Shown here piece after piece: positions 7,509 through 15,896 of a stretch of DNA of 64,000 nt. Under the pieces are notes generated by a model, which saw nothing but the letters and a program-made list of their open reading frames with translations, was not told the origin of the DNA and searched no databases. The position numbers and the translations under genes are program-made. Source of the stretch: Marinirhabdus sp963793275 (GTDB taxonomy: Bacteria > Bacteroidota > Bacteroidia > Flavobacteriales > Flavobacteriaceae); the NCBI GenBank assembly GCA_963793275.1, contig CAWBZL010000003.1:248001-312000 (forward strand). The letters run 5' to 3'. Within the stretch, counting starts at the first letter, position 1. Each line of letters begins with the position of its first letter.

Positions 7509-9449
7509 ATGAGCGAAGAACAAGATAAAAGTAATTACGGTGCCGATAATATTCAGGCGTTGGAGGGAATGGAGCACGTACGCATGCGTCCTTCCATGTA
7601 TATTGGAGATGTTGGCGTAAGAGGATTGCACCACCTGGTATATGAGGTAGTAGATAACTCTATCGATGAGGCACTGGCAGGACATTGTGATGCTATAGAC
7701 GTTATTATTAACGAAGACAATTCCATTACAACTACAGATAACGGTCGTGGTATTCCTGTAGATATTCATAAAAAAGAAGGCGTTTCTGCCCTTCAGGTTG
7801 TTATGACCAAGATTGGTGCCGGAGGTAAATTTGATAAAGACTCTTACAAGGTTTCTGGTGGTTTACACGGAGTCGGTGTAAGTTGTGTGAATGCACTTTC
7901 TGAACATTTAACGGCAACTGTTCATCGCGATGGTAAAATCTATCAGCAAGAGTACGAGAGAGGTAAGCCATTATACCCTGTAAAGCCTATTGGTGAAACA
8001 GATAAAAGAGGTACTATAGTAACTTTTAGACCGGATGAAGAAATTTTTAAGCAAACACGCGAGTATAATTACGATACTCTTGCGAGCCGTTTGCGTGAGT
8101 TGGCATTCCTGAACAAAGGAATTACCATCACACTTATAGATAAACGTGAAACCGACGAGAAAGGTGAGTTTGTAGGAGAAACTTTTCATAGTGATGAAGG
8201 ACTTCCAGAATTCATTCGCTTCTTAGATGGCAACCGTGAGCCCTTAATTGCAAATGTTATTGCAATGGAAGGTGAAAAAAATGGAGTGCCTGTTGAGGTA
8301 GCCATGGTGTATAACACCTCTTATAGCGAAAATCTGCACTCGTATGTAAATAATATTAATACACACGAAGGAGGTACGCATTTAAGCGGATTCAGACGTG
8401 GCTTAACAACCACCTTAAAGAAGTATGCAGATGCTTCCGGGATGTTGGATAAGTTGAAATTTGAAATTGCCGGTGATGACTTTAGAGAGGGATTAACTGC
8501 AATTGTTTCGGTAAAAGTACAGGAGCCGCAATTTGAAGGGCAAACCAAAACCAAACTAGGAAACAGAGAAGTTACCAGTGCTGTAAGTCAGGCAGTTTCT
8601 GAAATGCTGGAAAATTATCTGGAAGAAAATCCGAACGATGCAAAAATTATCGTTCAAAAAGTAATTTTAGCCGCAACAGCACGTCACGCAGCACGAAAGG
8701 CACGTGAAATGGTACAGCGTAAAACGGTGATGAGCGGTGGCGGATTACCAGGAAAATTAAGTGATTGCTCCGAGCAAGACCCGGAAAAATGTGAAGTGTT
8801 TCTTGTCGAGGGAGATTCGGCAGGGGGAACGGCAAAGCAAGGTCGTGACCGTAATTTCCAGGCAATTTTACCATTACGTGGTAAGATTTTGAATGTGGAA
8901 AAAGCCATGCAGCACAAAGTATTTGAAAACGAAGAAATTAGAAACATTTTTACCGCATTAGGTGTTACTATAGGTACCGAAGAAGACAGTAAAGCATTAA
9001 ACATTTCAAAATTACGCTATCATAAAGTAGTGATTATGTGTGATGCCGATGTAGATGGAAGTCACATTTCTACCTTAATATTAACTTTTTTCTTTAGGTA
9101 TATGAAAGACCTTGTAGAAGCAGGGCACGTATACATTGCTACCCCACCATTGTATTTGGTTAAAAAAGGACAAAAGAAAGAATATGCGTGGAGTGATAAA
9201 GAGCGTGACTCCTTAAACGAACAGTTTGGAGGTAGCGCAGGAATCCAGCGTTATAAAGGTCTTGGAGAGATGAATGCAGAGCAATTATGGGACACCACCA
9301 TGAATCCGGATTTTAGAACCCTGCGCCAGGTAACCATAGATAATGGTACTGAAGCTGATAGAATTTTCTCTATGCTTATGGGTGACGAAGTACCACCACG
9401 TAGAGAATTTATAGAAAAAAATGCAGTCTACGCAAATATTGATGCGTAA
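7509..9449 (+). CDS. gyrB: DNA gyrase subunit B
   Basis: This is a 646-residue ATPase subunit of DNA gyrase, which introduces negative supercoils. The GHKL ATPase domain has EVVDNSIDEALAGH (catalytic Glu and Mg-binding Asn), TDNGRGIPVDIH and GGLHGVGVSCVNALS. The TOPRIM domain has the EGDSAGG element (near residue 438) and the acidic pair in MCDADVDGSHI. The C-terminal part has QRYKGLGEMNAEQLWDTTM. Its length of about 650 residues is typical for Bacteroidota, lacking the large E. coli insert. It is a single transcription unit with its own promoter and a strong terminator at 9468-9495. Confidence 0.98.
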   Translation: MSEEQDKSNYGADNIQALEGMEHVRMRPSMYIGDVGVRGLHHLVYEVVDNSIDEALAGHCDAIDVIINEDNSITTTDNGRGIPVDIHKKEGVSALQVVMTKIGAGGKFDKDSYKVSGGLHGVGVSCVNALSEHLTATVHRDGKIYQQEYERGKPLYPVKPIGETDKRGTIVTFRPDEEIFKQTREYNYDTLASRLRELAFLNKGITITLIDKRETDEKGEFVGETFHSDEGLPEFIRFLDGNREPLIANVIAMEGEKNGVPVEVAMVYNTSYSENLHSYVNNINTHEGGTHLSGFRRGLTTTLKKYADASGMLDKLKFEIAGDDFREGLTAIVSVKVQEPQFEGQTKTKLGNREVTSAVSQAVSEMLENYLEENPNDAKIIVQKVILAATARHAARKAREMVQRKTVMSGGGLPGKLSDCSEQDPEKCEVFLVEGDSAGGTAKQGRDRNFQAILPLRGKILNVEKAMQHKVFENEEIRNIFTALGVTIGTEEDSKALNISKLRYHKVVIMCDADVDGSHISTLILTFFFRYMKDLVEAGHVYIATPPLYLVKKGQKKEYAWSDKERDSLNEQFGGSAGIQRYKGLGEMNAEQLWDTTMNPDFRTLRQVTIDNGTEADRIFSMLMGDEVPPRREFIEKNAVYANIDA

Positions 9450-9467
9450 GAACGAGTTTGAATTTGA

Positions 9468-9495
9468 AAGCCCCGACACTTGCTCGGGGCTTTTT
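9468..9495 (+). terminator. Intrinsic terminator of gyrB
   Basis: The stem is AAGCCCCGA / TCGGGGCTT with a 7-base loop, followed by TTTT. GC-rich arms and a U-tract make it a strong site. Confidence 0.9.
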
Positions 9496-9537
9496 TAATT
9501 TAACTGCCTCTTAATATATTTTTTAGTAGCATAATTG

Positions 9538-9545
9538 TATTTTTG
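9538..9545 (+). promoter_or_regulatory. -7 promoter element of mdh
   Basis: TATTTTTG matches TAnnTTTG about 130 bases upstream of the mdh ATG, implying an unusually long 5' leader (about 9550-9676). The leader shows no clear riboswitch fold by eye. Confidence 0.5.
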
Positions 9546-9676
9546 CACCATCTTAAAATCAGTTTGTTAATTTTAAAATTAATCCTGTTTTAAAAGAAAA
9601 ATAGTGTTGCACAGAGCAGCAAAAGTAATAGTAATCAACCGAGGTTGTAACAGCAGCCATTCTAAAAATTTAAAAT

Positions 9677-10603
9677 ATGAAAGTTACCGTAGTAGGAGCA
9701 GGAGCAGTAGGTGCAAGTTGTGCCGAATACATTGCCATCAAAAATTTTGCAAGCGAAGTAGTATTATTAGACATTAAAGAAGGCTATGCCGAAGGGAAAG
9801 CAATGGATTTAATGCAAACAGCTTCACTAAATGGGTTTGATACCAAAATAACAGGTTCAACAAGCGACTACAGTAAAACTGCAAAGAGTGATATTTGTGT
9901 GATCACATCCGGAATTCCAAGAAAACCAGGGATGACACGTGAAGAATTAATTGGTATTAATGCGGGAATTGTAAAGTCGGTTTCTTCAGACTTAATTAAG
10001 CATTCTCCAGATACCATTATTATTGTGGTGAGTAATCCAATGGATACGATGACATATTTAGTGCATAAAACTACAGATCTTCCAAAGCATAGAATAATAG
10101 GTATGGGTGGAGCTCTGGATAGTGCACGTTTTAAGTATCGTCTGGCAGAAGCCTTGGAAGCGCCTATTAGCGATGTAGATGGAATGGTTTTAGGAGGTCA
10201 TAGCGATAAAGGAATGGTTCCATTAACACGTTTGGCAACCAGAAACAGTGTGCCGGTAAGCGAATTTATTAGCGAAGAAAGATTAAATCAAGTGAAGGAA
10301 GACACCAAAGTTGGTGGCGCTACTTTAACGGGATTGCTTGGAACTTCAGCTTGGTATGCTCCAGGAGCGGCAGTAAGCGCACTGGTACAAGCGATTGCCT
10401 GCGACCAGAAGAAAGTTTTCCCTTGCTCCACAATGCTGGAAGGTGAATACGGATTGAACGATCTTTGTATTGGAGTGCCTGTGGTACTAGGTAGAAACGG
10501 AATTGAAAAAATAGTAGACATTACCTTAAACGATGCCGAAAAAGCACACATGAAAGAAAGTGCGGAAGGCGTTAGCAAAACCAACGCATTGCTGGAATTG
10601 TAG
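9677..10603 (+). CDS. mdh: Malate dehydrogenase
   Basis: This is a 308-residue NAD-dependent malate dehydrogenase of the LDH-like type (MDH type 3) that oxidises malate to oxaloacetate in the TCA cycle. Visible features: the Rossmann opening VTVVGAGAVGASCAE, the dinucleotide-selecting acidic residue in VVLLDIKEG, the substrate-binding Arg region GIPRKPGMTREEL, VVSNPMDTMTYL, and the catalytic His in MVLGGHSDKGMVPL. MTRE is typical for malate-specific members. The length fits the family. It is a single gene with its own promoter and terminator. Confidence 0.97.
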   Translation: MKVTVVGAGAVGASCAEYIAIKNFASEVVLLDIKEGYAEGKAMDLMQTASLNGFDTKITGSTSDYSKTAKSDICVITSGIPRKPGMTREELIGINAGIVKSVSSDLIKHSPDTIIIVVSNPMDTMTYLVHKTTDLPKHRIIGMGGALDSARFKYRLAEALEAPISDVDGMVLGGHSDKGMVPLTRLATRNSVPVSEFISEERLNQVKEDTKVGGATLTGLLGTSAWYAPGAAVSALVQAIACDQKKVFPCSTMLEGEYGLNDLCIGVPVVLGRNGIEKIVDITLNDAEKAHMKESAEGVSKTNALLEL

Positions 10604-10628
10604 AATTGAACATATTTTTGATTTCCAT

Positions 10629-10660
10629 ACCTCAAAGGTTTTAAAAACTTTTGAGGTTTT
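10629..10660 (+). terminator. Intrinsic terminator of mdh
   Basis: ACCTCAAA (10629-10636) pairs with TTTGAGGT (10650-10657), and a T-run follows. Confidence 0.85.
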
Positions 10661-10679
10661 TTTTGTCATTAAATCAAAT

Positions 10680-10727
10680 TCTGAAAATTCTGAAATCTTA
10701 CATCTAACGTTTCAAATCTATTTTCCT
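10680..10727. repeat. Degenerate 7-bp periodic tract before the 10.74-kb gene
   Basis: TCT recurs at 10689, 10696, 10703 and 10717, with TTT at 10710 and TCC at 10724, all in 7-base register. It runs directly into the -7 element at 10728, as at queE. Confidence 0.55.
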
Positions 10728-10735
10728 TATATTTG
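10728..10735 (+). promoter_or_regulatory. -7 promoter element, near-leaderless start
   Basis: TATATTTG is a perfect TAnnTTTG. The ATG follows 4 bases later (10740), so the transcript should start at or within a few bases of the start codon. This element also excludes the longer upstream reading frame as a start. Confidence 0.65.
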
Positions 10736-10739
10736 GCGC

Positions 10740-11351
10740 ATGAACTCGAAATGGTTAATTGTCGTAGTTGTAGTTGCCCTGGCATTCTTAGGAATAAGTC
10801 TGGAGCAAACGGCTACGCCTAATCAGGAAATTGTGGTTCAGTTTAATGCCGATAGTGTAAGTGCTACCGAAACAGAAACCGCCATTGCTCTTGTTATGAA
10901 GCAATTGCAGTCCATAGGTGTAGAAAGCATTGATATAGCTAAAACCCGAAATGGAAATCTGAAAATCACTTATTACAGCACCCTAGATGTGGCCGTAGTA
11001 AAAGATTTATTTTCCAAACAAGCACATTTAGACCTTGGCTACTCCACACTATATGCCAATGGAGAAACTCCCAACCTACCTCTTACTACAGACACAACTT
11101 ACGAACTTAATGTAAGTGAAATACAAACGCCGGCAGATGCTGCTATGGGCTTTAACGGCGCTCTGGTCGAGATAAAATCTGGTAACGAATGGTATGTAAA
11201 TCCTGTATTTTACTTTGGGAATGCTAAAGTAGATCTTACTTTACAAAATAATTTTTACAACGCTACCCGCACGCAATACGAAACTGTAGCGCTGGGTATA
11301 GACACAACTTCTTATAAAATACCTGAAGTACGCGCAGGCCCCTTGTCTTAA
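10740..11351 (+). CDS. Membrane-anchored protein of unknown function
   Basis: This is a 203-residue protein. Residues 4-20 (KWLIVVVVVALAFLGIS) form one N-terminal membrane anchor or uncleaved signal; the rest is predicted outside the cytoplasm. I do not recognise a family. The stretch EIVVQFNADSVSATETETAI then VMKQLQSIGVESIDIAKTRNGNLKITYYS resembles a small alpha/beta domain in which a peptide parameter is compared, somewhat like the SecD periplasmic domain style, but this is weak. It lies directly upstream of secDF, in the same direction, with 269 bases between. The ATG at 10740 is chosen because a -7 element sits 4 bases before it. Confidence 0.6.
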   Translation: MNSKWLIVVVVVALAFLGISLEQTATPNQEIVVQFNADSVSATETETAIALVMKQLQSIGVESIDIAKTRNGNLKITYYSTLDVAVVKDLFSKQAHLDLGYSTLYANGETPNLPLTTDTTYELNVSEIQTPADAAMGFNGALVEIKSGNEWYVNPVFYFGNAKVDLTLQNNFYNATRTQYETVALGIDTTSYKIPEVRAGPLS

Positions 11352-11544
11352 AGGACGGCTGACTTCAATTTTTGCTGATGGTTTTTAGCATTATTACGAC
11401 TTCAGATTACCTCCTATACTTCATTTTTTGTGCTTTTCAGATTTAAATACCTATCGTATTATTTTCGGCATAGGACCCTGAAGTACAACCGGCTATTTTA
11501 TAGATAGCTTTCAAAAACATACATTTTAATACTAATATTCATTG

Positions 11545-11572
11545 TTGAATGAAGAGGTAAAGTATATATTTG
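11545..11572 (+). promoter_or_regulatory. secDF promoter (-33 TTG, N17, -7 TATATTTG)
   Basis: TTG at 11545-11547, then 17 bases, then TATATTTG at 11565-11572: a complete Bacteroidota promoter. The transcript start (about 11578) lies after the frame's first possible start (11570), so translation must begin at 11621. Confidence 0.75.
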
Positions 11573-11620
11573 CCCGCTCGTAAAATTCGGGTTAACATTT
11601 CAACATTAAAACAATACAAG

Positions 11621-14600
11621 ATGCAAAATAAAGGACTAATTACTGTATTTGCTATCCTTTTTGGAATCGTGAGTTTGTACCAATTGTCGTACACGTACAT
11701 CGCAAATAAGGTGGAAACAGATGCAAAGGAATATGCAAAAAACGCATTTCCGGAAACCGAGCCGGCCGAAAGACAACAAGCGGAAGCGCAATATTTACTG
11801 GATGCGACCAACGAGCCACAAATGCTTGGGATAGATTACAAAACGGCGAAAGAAAAAGAATTAAATAAAGGGCTTGACCTTAGAGGTGGTATTAACGTGA
11901 TCCTACAGGTTTCGGTAAAAGATATCTTGTCCGGATTGGCCAACAAAACCAAAGATCCCGCTTTTAATCAGGCATTAGCCAACGCAGACGAGCTGCAAAA
12001 AGATTCTCAGGAAACGTATGCAGAATCGTTCTTTAGAGCTTTTAACGATTTGCCTGGCGATAACAGGTTAGCGTCTCCCGACATTTTCTTTAATAAGAAC
12101 CTGGAAGACAAGATCAACAGCTCTATGAGTAATGATGAGGTAGAGCCAATTATCACTCAGAAAATCGACGAGTCTATTGCTTCGGCTTTTGAAGTATTAC
12201 GGAAGCGTATCGATAAGTTCGGGGTAACACAACCTAACTTACAACGTTTAGGAAACTCCGGGCGTATCTTGGTAGAGTTGCCAGGTGCTGAGGATATCGA
12301 ACGTACAAAAGATTTACTGCAAAGTACCGCACAACTGGAATTCTGGACGGCTTATAAAGCTGAAAATTTCCAGAGCTTTTTATTTGAAGCAGATGCGAAG
12401 TTAAAAACAATGATCTCTCCAAATGCTGAAAACGAAACTACAGAAGAAACAACTGAAACAACCAATGAGGTAGCTGAAGAAGGAACTGAAGTAGCACAGG
12501 ACACTACAGCAATAGCAGGAGAAGATACACAGGCAGACGATGACCTGGAAAGTTTATTAGGTGAGGATAGCGATGCAGATGTTAGTGATGATCCTGCCGT
12601 AAACAATCCATTATTATCTAAAATCCAGTTTGGAGCACCAGGTTCGCCGGTTATCGCTTCAGTTGAAAATAAGGATTTAGAAACTATTAAAGGATACCTT
12701 AACAATCCACAAATTCGCCAGTTATTACCAGCGGAGATGCGTTATACAAAGTTTGTTTGGGGATTGCCAACAACAAGAGAGGTAACTATAGATGGTGAAA
12801 AAGAAAGCTTAGAGTATGTAGATTTATATGCTTTGGTTGGAAATCGTGAAAACGAAGCCCCTTTAAGCGGTGGTGTTGTTACAGATGCTGTGCAAACATA
12901 CGACCAAGTAGGACGTGTGGCTGTAAGTATGCAAATGAACGGTACCGGAGCTAAAAAGTGGGAAGAAATGACAGGAGAAGCTTTTACCAATAAGAGCCAG
13001 ATCGCCATTGTACTGGATGATGTTGTATATTCTGCACCAGGAGTAACATCCGGAGCTATTGCCGGAGGACGTAGTGAAATTACAGGTGACTTTACTATTT
13101 TGCAAGGTCAGGATTTAGCAAACGTATTGCGTGCTGGTAAACTTCCGGCCTCTGCAGACATTATTCAGGCAGAAGTTGTAGGGCCAACCTTAGGACAGGA
13201 AGCCATTGATAGTGGTATGCTTTCATTTGGAATTGCACTATTATTTGTATTGCTTTGGATGATTTTTTACTACGGAAAAGCAGGAGCCTTTGCCGATGTC
13301 GCCTTGGTAGTAAACATCTTGTTTATTTTCGGAATTTTAGCAGGGCTCGGAGCTGTATTAACACTTCCTGGTATTGCAGGTATTGTATTAACCATTGGTA
13401 TTTCGGTAGATGCGAACGTACTTATTTTTGAGAGGATACGGGAAGAGCTCGCCAAAGGTAAAGCGCAACGCGACGCAATTAACGATGGTTTCAAAAATGC
13501 ATTGTCTTCCATCTTAGATGCCAACATTACAACTGGACTAACGGGTCTTATCTTATTAGTGTTTGGTACAGGACCTATTCAGGGTTTTGCAACTACTTTA
13601 TTAATTGGTATTATAACGTCACTATTTACGGCAATTTTTATCACAAGATTGTTTATAGACCGTTACACCAAAAATGGGAAGCCATTACCGTGCTCTACGT
13701 CAATAACCAAAAACCTGTTCAAGAACGTAAACATCAATTTCTTAGGGAAGCGTAAAGTTGCGTATGCAATCTCAGGATTATTGGTCTTAGTGAGTTTAGG
13801 CTCTTTATTTACAGTGGGTCTTAACCAGGGTGTAGATTTTGTAGGAGGACGTACGTATACAGTTCGTTTTGATAAGGATGTAAATCCTTCTGAAATTGAA
13901 AGTGACTTAGTTGCTGTATTTGAAAGTGCCGAAGCAAAAACCTACGGTTCAGATAACCAGTTAAAGATCACAACTAAATATAAAGTAGATGAAACCAGTG
14001 CGGCGGTAGATAACGAAGTGGAAGCAACGTTGTTTGAAGCGTTGAAACCTAACCTTCCTGCAGCGATGACCTTGGAGCAGTTTAAGGCGGACGACGATAA
14101 CAAAGTCGCAGGACGTATGGAGTACTACAAAGTAAGCCCTACTATTGCAGATGATATTAAGAAGTCTTCTTTCTGGGCAGTATTAGGATCTCTGGTAGTA
14201 GTATTCCTGTATATCTTACTACGTTTTAGAAGATGGCAATTTAGTTTAGGTGCTGTAGCGGCGGTATTCCACGATGTATTAATTGTGTTGGGTATCTTCT
14301 CATTAACACACCAGTTTATGCCATTTAGTATGGAGATAGGGCAGAGTTTTATTGCGGCGATCCTAACAGTTATTGGATACTCGCTGAATGATACCGTGGT
14401 AGTGTTCGACCGTATTAGAGAGTTCTTTAACGAACATCCGGAGTGGAAAATGAACCGTATTATTAACAGTGCATTAAACAGTACATTAAGTCGTACGTTA
14501 AATACGTCTATTACAACTTTAATAGTACTGTTGTGTATCTTCTTTATAGGAGCTGAGTCTATTCGCGGATTAATCTTTGCATTAATCGTGGGTGTATTAG

Positions 14601-14719
14601 TAGGTACTTACTCTTCTCTGTTCATCGCAACACCAGTGTTCTTTGATACCGTTAAGAAAAGAGGAATCGATCTAACAGATAAAAGAGACGAGGAGGAAGA
14701 CGAAGCGCTTATTGCGTAG
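11621..14719 (+). CDS. secDF: Fused protein translocase subunit SecDF
   Basis: This is a 1032-residue inner-membrane protein combining SecD and SecF, which use the proton gradient to help Sec-dependent export. The SecD half starts with one membrane helix, then the conserved LNKGLDLRGGINVILQV element and a large periplasmic P1 region; it ends with five helices including VLTIGISVDANVLIFERIRE. The SecF half begins near KVAYAISGLLVLVSLGSL, has GLNQGVDFVGGRTY and ends with VIGYSLNDTVVVFDRIREF. The P1 region carries a roughly 64-residue Glu/Thr/Asp-rich insertion (about residues 267-330). The start at 11621 is fixed by the promoter. Fused SecDF is normal for Bacteroidota. Confidence 0.97.
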   Translation: MQNKGLITVFAILFGIVSLYQLSYTYIANKVETDAKEYAKNAFPETEPAERQQAEAQYLLDATNEPQMLGIDYKTAKEKELNKGLDLRGGINVILQVSVKDILSGLANKTKDPAFNQALANADELQKDSQETYAESFFRAFNDLPGDNRLASPDIFFNKNLEDKINSSMSNDEVEPIITQKIDESIASAFEVLRKRIDKFGVTQPNLQRLGNSGRILVELPGAEDIERTKDLLQSTAQLEFWTAYKAENFQSFLFEADAKLKTMISPNAENETTEETTETTNEVAEEGTEVAQDTTAIAGEDTQADDDLESLLGEDSDADVSDDPAVNNPLLSKIQFGAPGSPVIASVENKDLETIKGYLNNPQIRQLLPAEMRYTKFVWGLPTTREVTIDGEKESLEYVDLYALVGNRENEAPLSGGVVTDAVQTYDQVGRVAVSMQMNGTGAKKWEEMTGEAFTNKSQIAIVLDDVVYSAPGVTSGAIAGGRSEITGDFTILQGQDLANVLRAGKLPASADIIQAEVVGPTLGQEAIDSGMLSFGIALLFVLLWMIFYYGKAGAFADVALVVNILFIFGILAGLGAVLTLPGIAGIVLTIGISVDANVLIFERIREELAKGKAQRDAINDGFKNALSSILDANITTGLTGLILLVFGTGPIQGFATTLLIGIITSLFTAIFITRLFIDRYTKNGKPLPCSTSITKNLFKNVNINFLGKRKVAYAISGLLVLVSLGSLFTVGLNQGVDFVGGRTYTVRFDKDVNPSEIESDLVAVFESAEAKTYGSDNQLKITTKYKVDETSAAVDNEVEATLFEALKPNLPAAMTLEQFKADDDNKVAGRMEYYKVSPTIADDIKKSSFWAVLGSLVVVFLYILLRFRRWQFSLGAVAAVFHDVLIVLGIFSLTHQFMPFSMEIGQSFIAAILTVIGYSLNDTVVVFDRIREFFNEHPEWKMNRIINSALNSTLSRTLNTSITTLIVLLCIFFIGAESIRGLIFALIVGVLVGTYSSLFIATPVFFDTVKKRGIDLTDKRDEEEDEALIA

Positions 14720-14745
14720 GTTTTCTTCTGAAATTTTAAATACTG

Positions 14746-14780
14746 AAAAGCCCGTTCTTATTCTAAGAGTGGGCTTTTTA
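14746..14780 (+). terminator. Intrinsic terminator of secDF
   Basis: AAAAGCCC (14746-14753) pairs with GGGCTTTT (14771-14778), and the inner bases TTCTTA/TAAGAG extend the stem. A short T-run follows. Confidence 0.85.
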
Positions 14781-14869
14781 AGTTTCAATAGGTTTTTATG
14801 TAATTTGTACCTTTATAAATAAAATTGGTTCAGATATAAAATGTCTGCCTTTTACCTTGTATAAGGATA

Positions 14870-15305
14870 ATGCCTGGATGTACAAGTAAAGAAAATGATA
14901 CTACCTCCCATTAACCTGAAATTTCCTTAACCATTGCAGAATACATATTTGAAGTCCCGACACGTTTCAGACTGGTCGAAGCAGAAGGAATAGACTCCTA
15001 TGTTGGAAGTGTTACGGGAAATGACTATGCTATTTCATTCGATTATGGTTGGTACACCTCTTCTTTCGAAAACGTACCAGCAAATGACTTTAAAGTTCTT
15101 GAAGATACAGTAAATGGCTATTACAAAGAAACTGTAAAGTCACTAACCCAATGACTACAATTATTGCGTTGCATATATAAAATAACCGATTCTCTTGAAA
15201 GCTCGTTTTGGATATAATTCAATCCATATGCTTGTATCTGGGATCTCTCAGGAACAACAGCAAGAAGTGTTGCAGCTATTCTCTTCTGCACTGCCTGTAG
15301 ATTGA
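14870..15305 (+). pseudogene. Decayed small lipoprotein gene (two stops, one frameshift)
   Basis: Reading from ATG 14870 gives MPGCTSKENDTTSH, a short lipobox-like start, then TAA at 14912. The same frame continues with PEISLTIAEYIFEVPTRF, GIDSYVGSVTGNDYAISFDY and FKVLEDTVNGYYKETV, ending at TGA 15152. A frame change near 15150 continues NDYNYCVAYIK, a TAA at 15183, then KARFGYNSIHMLVSGIS and QEQQQEVLQLFSSALPVD before TGA 15303. The amino-acid composition is clearly protein-like in each piece, so this looks like one gene of roughly 145 codons broken at least three times. No intact copy is in the window. Family unknown. Confidence 0.65.
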
Positions 15306-15392
15306 TATAATCTAAAAGAAGATGTATCTAATTTTCATAGTAAAGCCACAAGAATTGACCAGTAACTTTATGGTTATACTCTTAAGCCATTC

Positions 15393-15887
15393 TTATAATT
15401 TCTCCCAATCCAACACATCCCCGGCTTCCAGTCCCCATTGGTCACTTAATCCGGCATTTACTTCCAGTACATACGTTGCAGGTGCTTCAGAAGGTAACGA
15501 AGTCTGGTTTAAAGGTTGTGCATTTTTTTGAATGCTTACGACTTCGTTTTTAGAGTTGAGGTAGATAATATCTAAGCCAAATTCGGTATTTTTCATGTAG
15601 AAACTTCGGCGTTGTTCGTTGGGGAAGATAAAAAGCATTCCGCGGTTAGCCAACATACTTTTTCGGTACATTAAACCTGTTTGAGTTTCGTATTCACCTT
15701 CGGCAATTTCCAGATCCAGAGTGGCGATAATACTATCGGTTTCAGCTTTCTTTAAAACACCGCTAGCTTCTTTTGTAAAGCTTATTTCTTTGGTTAAAAC
15801 CTTGGTGTCTTTTTTAGGTGTTTCTTTACAGCCTTCGGTAGCAAAAAGAAGTGATGCTAGTATTATTATAAGAACCATTTTTTTCAT
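15393..15887 (-). CDS. DUF192 family lipoprotein
   Basis: This is a 164-residue protein with a lipoprotein signal peptide (MKKMVLIIILASLLFATEGC, Cys 20). The DUF192 domain covers residues 52-163: the motif TQTGLMYRKSMLANRGMLF, then FYMKNTEFGLDIIYL, and a closing LEAGDVLDW. The family is small, secreted or lipidated, widespread and of unknown function. It is the last gene of the cysS-yidD-lgt-DUF192 run on the minus strand and starts 9 bases after lgt ends. Its lipid modification would be carried out by the product of that neighbouring lgt gene, though this may be coincidence. Confidence 0.9.
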   Translation of the reverse strand: MKKMVLIIILASLLFATEGCKETPKKDTKVLTKEISFTKEASGVLKKAETDSIIATLDLEIAEGEYETQTGLMYRKSMLANRGMLFIFPNEQRRSFYMKNTEFGLDIIYLNSKNEVVSIQKNAQPLNQTSLPSEAPATYVLEVNAGLSDQWGLEAGDVLDWEKL

Positions 15888-15896
15888 GCGTGTCGC

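Noticed and set aside
9546..9676. Riboswitch in the long mdh leader
   Set aside because: No recognisable conserved riboswitch core or terminator/anti-terminator pair could be found by eye.
14870..15305. Programmed frameshift in the lipoprotein remnant
   Set aside because: Two stop codons in addition to the frame change, and no slippery sequence with a stem-loop at the junction.
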